From DAOQAU01 sp035354275 (GTDB lineage Bacteria; Cyanobacteriota; Vampirovibrionia; Gastranaerophilales; Gastranaerophilaceae): DNA of 22,041 nucleotides. Shown piece by piece: positions 6,879-12,873 of the stretch (within the stretch, counting starts at the first letter, position 1; each line of letters starts with the position of its first letter). The position numbers were made by a program, and so were the translations under genes. Below the pieces are notes generated by a model. That model had not been told where the DNA came from, did not search any database, and saw nothing but the letters and a program-made list of their open reading frames with translations. The stretch spans positions 1-22,041 of the forward strand of contig DAOQAU010000026.1 in the NCBI GenBank assembly GCA_035354275.1, given 5' to 3'.

Positions 6879-7517
6879 ATTGTAACTGTTCACAAGCCCT
6901 TGTACTATCAGCGACCAGCCATCGACCGCGATGAATATAAGGAGTTTGAACGGTAGTGATATAATCGTCGGTGACAGCATAAACATCCCCAGAGCAAGCA
7001 GAATGTTTGCAACCACCAAGTCAAGTACGATAAACGGCACGAATATTATAAATCCGATTTCAAACGCCGTTTTTAATTCACTTATGATAAAAGCAGGGGC
7101 TACTTGCCAGATTGTGAGTTCTTCGGGAGATTTTGGCGGGTTTTTCTGGGAAAGAGAAACAAAAAACTCTAAATCCGATTCTCTGGTCTGCTTCATCATA
7201 AATTCTTTTAAAGGTTTTGAACCTTGTTCTATTGCAAGAACGATATTTCCGTTTTTATTGTATGGGACGCTTCCCAATTCATACATTTTTTGGAAAACGG
7301 GTCCCATTGTATAAAAAGTTAAAATCATAGAAAGCCCTATTATTACAATTCCTGGCGGAACCTGTTGAGTACCGAGTGCGGTTTTGAGCATTGAAAAAAC
7401 AATGGTAAACCTCAAAAAACTTGTCATACAACTGAATACAAAAGGCAGTAACGAAAAAACAGTCATTACTATAAGCATTTGTATAACAGGATTCATATCT
7501 TTTAAAACTGTATCCAT
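6876..7517 (-). CDS. fliP: Flagellar export apparatus protein FliP
   Basis: 213 residues. Diagnostic FliP stretches are present: FLRFTIVFSMLKTALGTQQVPP, the VAPAFIISELKTAFEIGFIIFVPF block, DLVVANILLALGMFML and the C-terminal PFKLLIFIAVDGWSLIVQGLV. FliP forms the core of the export gate (five copies in studied systems). Many FliP proteins begin with a cleaved signal peptide and reach about 245 residues; this one starts directly at the first membrane segment (MDTVLKDMNPVIQMLIVMTV), as injectisome homologues (SctR) do. Its ATG overlaps the fliO stop as TAATG. Its own stop codon is the first codon of a palindromic repeat, which may therefore have trimmed or replaced the original end, although the conserved C-terminus is intact. 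Confidence 0.95.
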   Translation of the reverse strand: MDTVLKDMNPVIQMLIVMTVFSLLPFVFSCMTSFLRFTIVFSMLKTALGTQQVPPGIVIIGLSMILTFYTMGPVFQKMYELGSVPYNKNGNIVLAIEQGSKPLKEFMMKQTRESDLEFFVSLSQKNPPKSPEELTIWQVAPAFIISELKTAFEIGFIIFVPFIVLDLVVANILLALGMFMLSPTIISLPFKLLIFIAVDGWSLIVQGLVNSYN

Positions 7518-7948
7518 TAATTACTTCCTTGCATTGCTTTTAGCTTTTCGGCTAATTCTTTCATAACAGGACCCTTACTTTTTCTTGCTTTTTTAAAGTC
7601 GATAATAGATGCCATATCCCTTATGCTTTCGACTCCGTCAAAGGTCGGAAGCTCGCTGCTTCTGTCTTGTCTTATATTAGGCTCTGTTGTTAAGGATTTT
7701 TCTTCCAAGGGCGAAATTAAAGCGGTTCTGTCAATGTCTGATGCCACCAAAAACCTTTGTTCGCCTGCGCGTATTACAAAAAGGGTTTTTCTTGCAGAAA
7801 GATTGAGTGAATCTTCTATATTTAAAAATCCTGATTTTTTTGAAAAAGACCCTGTGCCTGAGACAAATTTGAACACAAAAAGTGCTATAAAGATGACTCC
7901 TATCATAGCCATTGTGTATATTGAAAAATTAACTAAATATCCTGTCAT
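7517..7948 (-). CDS. fliO: Flagellar biosynthesis protein FliO
   Basis: 143 residues. One transmembrane segment (about residues 9-29) is followed by the FliO domain (about 40-85), with the pattern LNIEDSLNLSARKTLFVIRAGEQRFLVASD that is typical of the family, then a polar tail ending in a Lys-rich helix. FliO is an inner-membrane assembly factor that stabilises the FliP ring. Position supports the call: it lies directly upstream of fliP with a 1-nt stop/start overlap, the standard fliO-fliP-fliQ-fliR order. An AAGGG ribosome-binding site lies about 9 nt before the ATG. The C-terminal 55 residues are poorly conserved in the family and cannot be interpreted. Confidence 0.85.
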   Translation of the reverse strand: MTGYLVNFSIYTMAMIGVIFIALFVFKFVSGTGSFSKKSGFLNIEDSLNLSARKTLFVIRAGEQRFLVASDIDRTALISPLEEKSLTTEPNIRQDRSSELPTFDGVESIRDMASIIDFKKARKSKGPVMKELAEKLKAMQGSN

Positions 7949-7998
7949 ATTAAACCCTTATCTTGTTGCTTTTATATTTAATGATAATTTTTTATACA

Positions 7999-9156
7999 TC
8001 AAACATCCTGTTCATCCAATTCAAAGTCGCTGTAATCAAATTCTTCTTCTGCACCTTCTTGTTCATGGACTTGTGCCTCAGTAGCACCTTGTTCGGTAAT
8101 TACTTCGGCATTTGTCTGAGAAATTTCCTGCTGCGCCTGTGCTTTTTGTGTGGCAAAAACTTCGTCTATTTTGACCCCGTACCTGTCATTAATTATGACA
8201 AGCTCACCTTTTGCTATGGTTTTGTCTTCAACTTTAAGCAAAATTTTGTTGTCATAAACCGAACTTATATCCACAACAAGCCCCTGCTCAATGCTTTTAA
8301 GCTCGCCTAGCGTTATTTTTACCGAATCAAATATGGCATCCATTTCAACCTGAATGTTATCCCAAAGCTCTTGAGATAAAGCGTTTTCGTTCATATTATG
8401 TCCTCCGTTGATATTTTCTAAAGATGTTATTAATCCCGGGTTGGGAGTAACTCTGAAGTTTTGTTTATAATCTTTGTAAATAAGTTCCATTTGCTGAATA
8501 TTGCTGTCTTCAAAGATTACCAAATCTTCTTTTTCAAGATTTTTTAATTCTTTAACGTAAAATTTTGTTGTTCCGACTTTTATTTTTACTTTAACAAGAC
8601 TTTTTGAAAAATCCGAAACGTTAAAGTTTTCTTGAAGATTTTGTGCCTCTTGAGGGGTAAGAAGCGTTTGGGGAATTGAAATTATGTATTTGCCGAAGTC
8701 ACTGCCGTCTTTGCTTTTGAAAAAGAAAGTAAGGTGTGTAATGTCGTGGGATTGGTTTGAATTTTGAGGAGAAAAAAATTGGGAAATGTTTTTGTATGCA
8801 TGTTCGTTGAATGCGGTTATTATTTTTGCTTCAAGCTCGGTTAAAGCCGTCATTGAAAAAGCTTTTTCGCTTGGACCTAAAACTTTGTTTAAAATGCTTT
8901 TTACACCTGTTTCCGAAATTCTTAAAAACACTTCGTTTTGTTTGTTAAAACGAACTTTAGTAACAAAATAATCTTCACCTTTGAATAAGATATTTTGGTT
9001 TTTGCTCACGGAAACAAGCTTGTAATCGAATAATTCTGAGAAAAAGTTATCGCTTGATTCTTGAATTTTTGGCGAAAAAGTAGAAGAAAGCCAATTATAT
9101 TGAGCATATAATTCGTTTTTATCGGTTAATTTGGTATCCGTATAAGTGTTGTTCAT
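7999..9156 (-). CDS. fliN: Flagellar switch protein, FliM/FliN-like, with two SpoA regions
   Basis: 385 residues. A C-terminal SpoA (FliMN_C) domain at about 266-334 is clear: VEMDAIFDSVKITLGELKSIEQGLVVDI, then KILLKVEDKTIAKGELVIINDRYGVKIDEV. A second, weaker SpoA-like segment lies at about 187-240 (KVKIKVGTTKFYVKELKNLEKEDLVIFED). Residues 1-170 include LTELEAKIITAFNEHA, resembling the start of the FliM middle domain. A 50-residue Gln/Glu-rich acidic tail follows residue 335. The whole resembles a FliM-FliN composite or the injectisome protein SctQ, which also has two SpoA domains. It probably builds the cytoplasmic C-ring below the export gate. It heads the operon behind a good promoter; no ribosome-binding site of standard spacing is visible (GGGG lies about 12 nt upstream). 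Confidence 0.8.
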   Translation of the reverse strand: MNNTYTDTKLTDKNELYAQYNWLSSTFSPKIQESSDNFFSELFDYKLVSVSKNQNILFKGEDYFVTKVRFNKQNEVFLRISETGVKSILNKVLGPSEKAFSMTALTELEAKIITAFNEHAYKNISQFFSPQNSNQSHDITHLTFFFKSKDGSDFGKYIISIPQTLLTPQEAQNLQENFNVSDFSKSLVKVKIKVGTTKFYVKELKNLEKEDLVIFEDSNIQQMELIYKDYKQNFRVTPNPGLITSLENINGGHNMNENALSQELWDNIQVEMDAIFDSVKITLGELKSIEQGLVVDISSVYDNKILLKVEDKTIAKGELVIINDRYGVKIDEVFATQKAQAQQEISQTNAEVITEQGATEAQVHEQEGAEEEFDYSDFELDEQDV

Positions 9157-9182
9157 TAAAAAAGCATCCCCGCCCTGTTTTT

Positions 9183-9199
9183 AGTATGGAAACCATACT
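9183..9199. other. Small perfect hairpin in the intergenic region
   Basis: AGTATGG and CCATACT flank an AAA loop (7-bp stem). Neither strand has a U-tract after it, so terminator function is unlikely. On the minus strand it lies in the predicted 5' leader of the flagellar operon, between the transcription start near 9209 and the start codon at 9156, so it may be a leader hairpin. Confidence 0.4.
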
Positions 9200-9215
9200 C
9201 TTCCCCAAGACTAGG

Positions 9216-9244
9216 ATAATGCTTTAAGGCAAATCGCACATCAA
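9216..9244 (-). promoter_or_regulatory. Candidate promoter of the flagellar export operon
   Basis: On the minus strand TTGATG (9244-9239), a 17-nt spacer and CATTAT (9221-9216) match the housekeeping consensus at four of six positions each. The predicted start near 9209 would leave a leader of about 50 nt. No FliA-type or sigma-54-type promoter was seen. Confidence 0.45.
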
Positions 9245-9260
9245 CTGTTTGTTGTATATT

Positions 9261-10094
9261 TTACTGTGCATGTCTAAGCTGGGTGTATATTTGAACATCT
9301 TTTTTATTTTTTTGAACAATTTCGATAATTTTAAAATTGTGAGGATATTCAACAAGTGCCGGAGTGCTTATGTGATAAATTCCGTCTTTTTTAATCTCTC
9401 CGTTGGCATGATAATGCCCTGAAACAATCGCTATAACGTTATGGTGTTTTTTTAAAACTGCTTGATAATCTTGGACTTTATATGTTGAGTGCGTGCGGTT
9501 ATAATAAGGTGCTTCCACGGGAAAATGCTGCAAAATAATTACATTCTCATTTTCATACTGCGTTAATTTTTTATCAAGCCAGCTTAAAGTAGCTTTTTTA
9601 TAGTAACCTGAAGGACCCGGTATTACTTCTTTTGCCCCGTCAACAACAATAAAAGTAAATCCGTTTTTCTTGAAAACATAATTCGCACCCCAAGGTTTGC
9701 AACAGCGGGAGTGTCTGCGGACAATTTTCATGTAATCTTTTTTTGTAAAATTTTGAGATTTAAAAACTTCGTGGTTTCCGATTACAATATAGTAAGGCAC
9801 TTTGAGTTTATTTGCCTTTTGCAAAAATGCTTTTAAGTCAATTTCGTTGGCTGTATCAATATTATCACCTGTAAATACCACAAAATCTACATTTTTAATT
9901 GAGTTTATGTCTTGAAGGGTGTTATCCAAAAATTTTTCCGAATTTTCAACTTCTCTTTGCGTATATTCGGTCGAATTTTTTGAAAAGTGTGAATCTGTTA
10001 TTTGAATAAATTTAATATTTTGTGCATAAGAATAATTTCCAAAAGCAGTCATGATAATAAAAACAGTTAAAAACAGATATGTTAACTTTTTCAT
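9261..10094 (-). CDS. Secreted calcineurin-like metallophosphoesterase
   Basis: 277 residues. Residues 1-24 form a signal peptide (ending YSYA|QN), so the enzyme is periplasmic or extracellular. All metallophosphoesterase motifs are present in order: DSH (Asp34, His36), GDN (Asp77), GNHE (Asn107, His108), the HF motif at His190, and GHYH (His227, His229). These bind two metal ions and hydrolyse phosphate mono- or diesters. The substrate is unknown; cell-envelope phosphoesters or nucleotides are possible. Two adjacent cysteines (131-132) are unusual in a periplasmic protein but conservation cannot be judged. A GGGAGG ribosome-binding-like site lies 15 nt before the ATG, farther than normal, and no better in-frame start is seen. 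It is divergent from the GT39 gene and separated from the flagellar operon by about 100 bp. Confidence 0.9.
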   Translation of the reverse strand: MKKLTYLFLTVFIIMTAFGNYSYAQNIKFIQITDSHFSKNSTEYTQREVENSEKFLDNTLQDINSIKNVDFVVFTGDNIDTANEIDLKAFLQKANKLKVPYYIVIGNHEVFKSQNFTKKDYMKIVRRHSRCCKPWGANYVFKKNGFTFIVVDGAKEVIPGPSGYYKKATLSWLDKKLTQYENENVIILQHFPVEAPYYNRTHSTYKVQDYQAVLKKHHNVIAIVSGHYHANGEIKKDGIYHISTPALVEYPHNFKIIEIVQKNKKDVQIYTQLRHAQ

Positions 10095-10116
10095 AATATT
10101 TGCAAAAATCCTCCCG

Positions 10117-10149
10117 TTATGGTAAACTTCCTTCGTAATTGTACCATAA
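10117..10149. promoter_or_regulatory. Inverted repeat in a divergent promoter region
   Basis: TTATGGTA (10117-10124) and TACCATAA (10142-10149) are perfect 8-nt inverted arms 17 nt apart, in the 88-bp space between the divergent phosphoesterase and GT39 genes. The centre-to-centre distance of 25 bp could suit a dimeric regulator. No known operator is recognised. Confidence 0.35.
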
Positions 10150-10182
10150 AAAGAAGTTTTATTTTAATAAGAAGGAGAATAT

Positions 10183-12012
10183 ATGAAAGACTTTTTACAT
10201 AATGCCTCCGGTGGTTTGGAAAAAAATGTTTTTGCTAAAGTGGTAAATTTTTTTAAAGGGATGATAAATAATCATCCCGAGATGTTTGCTGTTTTATTTT
10301 TATTTTTTATGTGTTTGCTTTTTTTATTTTTCGGGCTGAATTTTTATCCTTTAATTGATGTTGATGAAACAAGATATGCGGTTATCGCAAAAAATTTAAT
10401 AGGCTCAAGGGACTGGAACAGTTTGATACTTAACTATGAACCGTTTTTGGAAAAACCTCCTTTGTATTTTTGGCTTGTTGCCGCTTCGGTAAAATTCTTT
10501 GGCGGATTGAGTGCTTTTGCCATAAGGTTTCCAATGGCAATTTTGGCATCTTTTTTAACCTTTTTCACATATTTTTTCGGAAAGAAAGTTATATCAAGAA
10601 AGTTTGGTATTGTAAGTGCCCTTGTTCTTTTGACCAGCATATTTTTTCTTATTTTATCGCATGTGGCAATTCTTGATATCGTAGTAACCGTTTTTGTGGC
10701 CAGTGCACTTTATTGCGGGGCTTTAACAAATTTTTGTGACGCGGGATCCAAAAAATATTATTGGTTCTATTTTTATCTTTTTATGGGGCTGGGGGTTTTA
10801 GCAAAAGGGATTCTTGCCTTTGTACTTCCGCTTTTTATTATATTTTCTTACTTTTTGGTTACAAAAAATTTAAAAGAAATGTTTAAGCCGATGCATATTT
10901 TGCCCGGTATTATTGTTTTCTTGGCAATTATTTTGCCCTGGCATACAATTATGTATTTGGAATACGGAAATACTTTTGTAAAAGAATACTTCCTTTTGCA
11001 TCACTTTGCAAGGTTTATAGATTCGGCAAATATAGGCAGAGAAAGACCGTTTTTGTATTTTGTCCCTGTGTTTTTGTTGGGATTTTTGCCTTGGACTCTT
11101 GTTTTTATTGCAGCAGCAGTTCGCGGGTTTAATAAACTTGCCGACAAATTCGAGTCTTTGCAAGGGGACATTAAATCAAAAATATTGGCTTTAACAGAAG
11201 TTGAAACCAATGAACAAAAATTGCTTTTGTTTGCCTGGCTTTATTTCATATTAGGATTTTTATTTTTCTCTTTTTCCAGCACAAAATTACCTACTTATAT
11301 CTTGCCGGTTTTTCCTGCGGCAGCTTTGATTACAGGACACTTCTGGTGGAAAAATGACGAAAAATTTGAAGACGAAAAAGCAATAGGGCTTTGTACAAAA
11401 ATTATTTCGGCGGTATTTATTATAACCGCATTGGTTTTGAGCATAGGATATTTTTTCCTTCCGCCGGATATCAAAGCCATGAGCGAACATTTTAAGTCGA
11501 TAGCGGTAAATGGAACTTTTCTTTTAAGTATTTTCCTTCTTCTAAGGCTTGATACAAAAAGGTCTTTATCAATATTTTCAGGGTACGTGTTTCTTATGTT
11601 GTTCATTATATCCTTGGGTGTTTCGTGTGTCTTTAATTTTGTTTATCAATTCGGACAAAATGAGCTTGTAAGCTACGCTTCAACCGCTCAAGACGGAGTG
11701 TCTCAGCTGGTTACTTTTGATTTTGCGGTTAAACCAAGTGTTATGACTGAATATAAAAATAAAGTCGAATTTATTACGGATCCTGATTTTGAGGTGCTTG
11801 ATGAAAAACTCAAGTTTAGGGGGGCACCTACTTTTGTAATCGTTAAGAATAAAAGTATGGAAGATAATATCTTTGCAAAGAAGATAAAATCAAGGCTTGA
11901 ATTGATAACGGAAGGAAAAAAATACTCCTTATATGTCAAGGATGTCAATAATAAATATAAAGATAATACGAGGTTTTTTGCTATTCAAAGAATAGGCATG
12001 CTCGATTATTAA
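10183..12012 (+). CDS. ArnT/GT39-type integral membrane glycosyltransferase
   Basis: 609 residues with about 11-12 transmembrane segments between residues 34 and 485, followed by a soluble C-terminal domain of about 120 residues. The family hallmark is present after the first membrane segment: the periplasmic acidic motif IDVDETRYA (Asp61, Glu62) and EKPPLYFW (91-97), with the FSFSSTKLPTYILPVFPA stretch typical of ArnT and related polyprenyl-phosphate-sugar transferases. Such enzymes take a sugar from undecaprenyl phosphate and attach it to lipid A, glycans or proteins on the periplasmic side; the sugar here is unknown. A 30-residue cytoplasmic N-terminus precedes the first helix. The start is fixed by the GAAGGAG site at 10171-10177. 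The gene is monocistronic, ending in a strong terminator. Confidence 0.92.
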   Translation: MKDFLHNASGGLEKNVFAKVVNFFKGMINNHPEMFAVLFLFFMCLLFLFFGLNFYPLIDVDETRYAVIAKNLIGSRDWNSLILNYEPFLEKPPLYFWLVAASVKFFGGLSAFAIRFPMAILASFLTFFTYFFGKKVISRKFGIVSALVLLTSIFFLILSHVAILDIVVTVFVASALYCGALTNFCDAGSKKYYWFYFYLFMGLGVLAKGILAFVLPLFIIFSYFLVTKNLKEMFKPMHILPGIIVFLAIILPWHTIMYLEYGNTFVKEYFLLHHFARFIDSANIGRERPFLYFVPVFLLGFLPWTLVFIAAAVRGFNKLADKFESLQGDIKSKILALTEVETNEQKLLLFAWLYFILGFLFFSFSSTKLPTYILPVFPAAALITGHFWWKNDEKFEDEKAIGLCTKIISAVFIITALVLSIGYFFLPPDIKAMSEHFKSIAVNGTFLLSIFLLLRLDTKRSLSIFSGYVFLMLFIISLGVSCVFNFVYQFGQNELVSYASTAQDGVSQLVTFDFAVKPSVMTEYKNKVEFITDPDFEVLDEKLKFRGAPTFVIVKNKSMEDNIFAKKIKSRLELITEGKKYSLYVKDVNNKYKDNTRFFAIQRIGMLDY

Positions 12013-12031
12013 TCTTTTGAATTTTTTATAC

Positions 12032-12071
12032 GGGGAATTTTTGTTGTCAACAAAAATTCCCCTATTTTTTT
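12032..12071 (+). terminator. Strong intrinsic terminator of the GT39 gene
   Basis: GGGGAATTTTTGTT (12032-12045) pairs perfectly with AACAAAAATTCCCC (12049-12062) around a 3-nt loop. TATTTTTTT follows. It lies 20 nt after the stop codon. Confidence 0.93.
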
Positions 12072-12117
12072 ACCAAAATTCATTAAATTTTCTTCATTAA
12101 GATTGTAAAATCTAATT

Positions 12118-12563
12118 TTTTTCAACAGGGATAAGGGGCATGGTCAATTGTAAAAATTATTGAAAAATTTGTTACTTGTACATGCCCTTTGAAGGTTTAA
12201 CATAATAATAAAGGGACCGAAGAAAAGGCGGATAGCAATACGTTGGTTTCGGGGTATGTATTAGAACAAGGAAGAATGAATTAGAAAAAGGGGTGATGGC
12301 TAACTGGACTTTGCGAGGAGCGGGGAAAATAATAAATCTGAGAGAGGATGGGATTATTGCTCCGTAAAAAAGAAAAAGGTTACTGGATTTGGGGTTTGAG
12401 TTTTATTTTAGGGAAATGAAAAAAAGTTTTAACGAGCAAAGTTAGATGAAGTAATGAAAAAGATTAATTGAATGCGTTTATAGTAAATGCTAGTACTGAA
12501 TAATTAGGAGTTTATAAAAATCTGATAGTTGTAGATTAACTTGCCTCATGGCAAGTTTTTTTT
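12118..12563 (+). ncRNA. Candidate untranslated RNA of about 445 nt, undescribed
   Basis: The region has no convincing gene on either strand, lies behind one strong terminator and ends with another on the same strand, so a separate transcript is likely. A weak TAAAAT box (12106-12111) could start it near 12118. Composition is striking: in 12241-12540 I count 80 G and 20 C. Possible stems are AAGGGGCATG (from about 12133) with CATGCCCTTT (12181-12190), and GGAGC with GCTCC (about 12317-12363), enclosing AATAAT/ATTATT. No match to tmRNA, RNase P RNA, SRP RNA or a known riboswitch was recognised. Alternative: a decayed gene, because the plus-strand frame 12236-12445 is open except for one TAA at 12365-12367. 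The 5' end is uncertain. Confidence 0.4.
12538..12563 (+). terminator. Strong intrinsic terminator of the candidate RNA
   Basis: AACTTGCC (12538-12545), loop TCAT, GGCAAGTT (12550-12557), overlapping an 8-T tract (12556-12563). It lies 526 nt after the nearest upstream stop codon, which itself is already terminated, so it must serve a transcript starting in the gene-free region. Confidence 0.9.
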
Positions 12564-12565
12564 GC

Positions 12566-12693
12566 GGATTTTCGGGAGGGCGTCGTGTGGCTTTAGCCAC
12601 CCAGCCCGTAAGAGCAAATAGTCCGATGGAGTGCTAAAATTGCGAAAGCAATTTTAAAAACGGAATTAAGGACTATGCTCACCCGAATAATCC
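12566..12693. other. Multi-stem palindromic element
   Basis: Nested inverted repeats give a branched fold. Outer stem: GGATTTTCGGG (12566-12576) with CCCGAATAATCC (12682-12693), one bulge. Second: GGGC (12578-12581) with GCCC (12604-12607), enclosing GTGGCT/AGCCAC (12587-12600). Third: GAGC..ATAGTCC (12612-12624) with GGACTATGCTC (12670-12680). Innermost: a 9-bp hairpin TAAAATTGC/GCAATTTTA (12635-12656) with a GAAA tetraloop. It could be a structured RNA, a folded single-strand DNA site or a miniature mobile element; the strand that matters is unknown. Confidence 0.6.
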
Positions 12694-12713
12694 AAGACGG
12701 TGCTACGCACGTA
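12686..12713 (+). repeat. 28-bp direct repeat, copy 1
   Basis: Begins AATAATCCAAGACGGTGCTA and ends CGCACGTA; 27 of 28 bases are identical to 12803-12830. Its first bases form the 3' arm of the multi-stem element's outer stem. Confidence 0.8.
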
Positions 12714-12802
12714 GATACACTGTGTAGATTAATGAAAATGCCTTCGATTAATGTTTTTTGGCTTTTTGAGAATGCGCATGTGTGTATAATCCCAAAACGC
12801 GC

Positions 12803-12830
12803 AATAATCCAAGACGGTGCTACACACGTA
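12803..12830 (+). repeat. 28-bp direct repeat, copy 2
   Basis: Same sequence as 12686-12713 apart from one G-to-A change, giving ACACGTA at the end. The copies start 117 bp apart. Only two copies are present and the interval is 89 bp, so this is not a CRISPR array. Confidence 0.8.
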
Positions 12831-12861
12831 AACATAAGCGAAGTATTATCTATTTTTGCGA

Positions 12862-12867
12862 TATAAT
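12862..12867 (+). promoter_or_regulatory. -10 box of a probable leaderless anmK promoter
   Basis: Perfect TATAAT separated by CAACTT (6 nt) from the ATG at 12874. No Shine-Dalgarno site precedes the ATG and no good -35 hexamer is seen. The spacing is the same as at 1434-1439 and 1480-1485. Confidence 0.6.
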
Positions 12868-12873
12868 CAACTT

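Noticed and set aside
12118..12563. tmRNA, RNase P RNA, SRP RNA or 6S RNA
   Set aside because: No GGTTCGA-type tRNA-like end, no GAGGAAAGTC core of RNase P and no SRP tetraloop motif; length and composition do not fit 6S RNA.
12686..12830. CRISPR array
   Set aside because: Only two repeat copies with an 89-bp interval, no leader and no cas genes.
12593..12866. Small open frames on both strands (80 aa minus strand; 63 aa plus strand)
   Set aside because: Both are translations of the palindromic element and the 28-bp repeats (repeated TCVAPSWII / IIQDGATHV), they overlap each other on opposite strands, and they lack ribosome-binding sites.
12856..12873. TTG start adding six residues to AnmK
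   Set aside because: No ribosome-binding site, and the TATAAT box lies inside the extension; the ATG at 12874 fits the family length.
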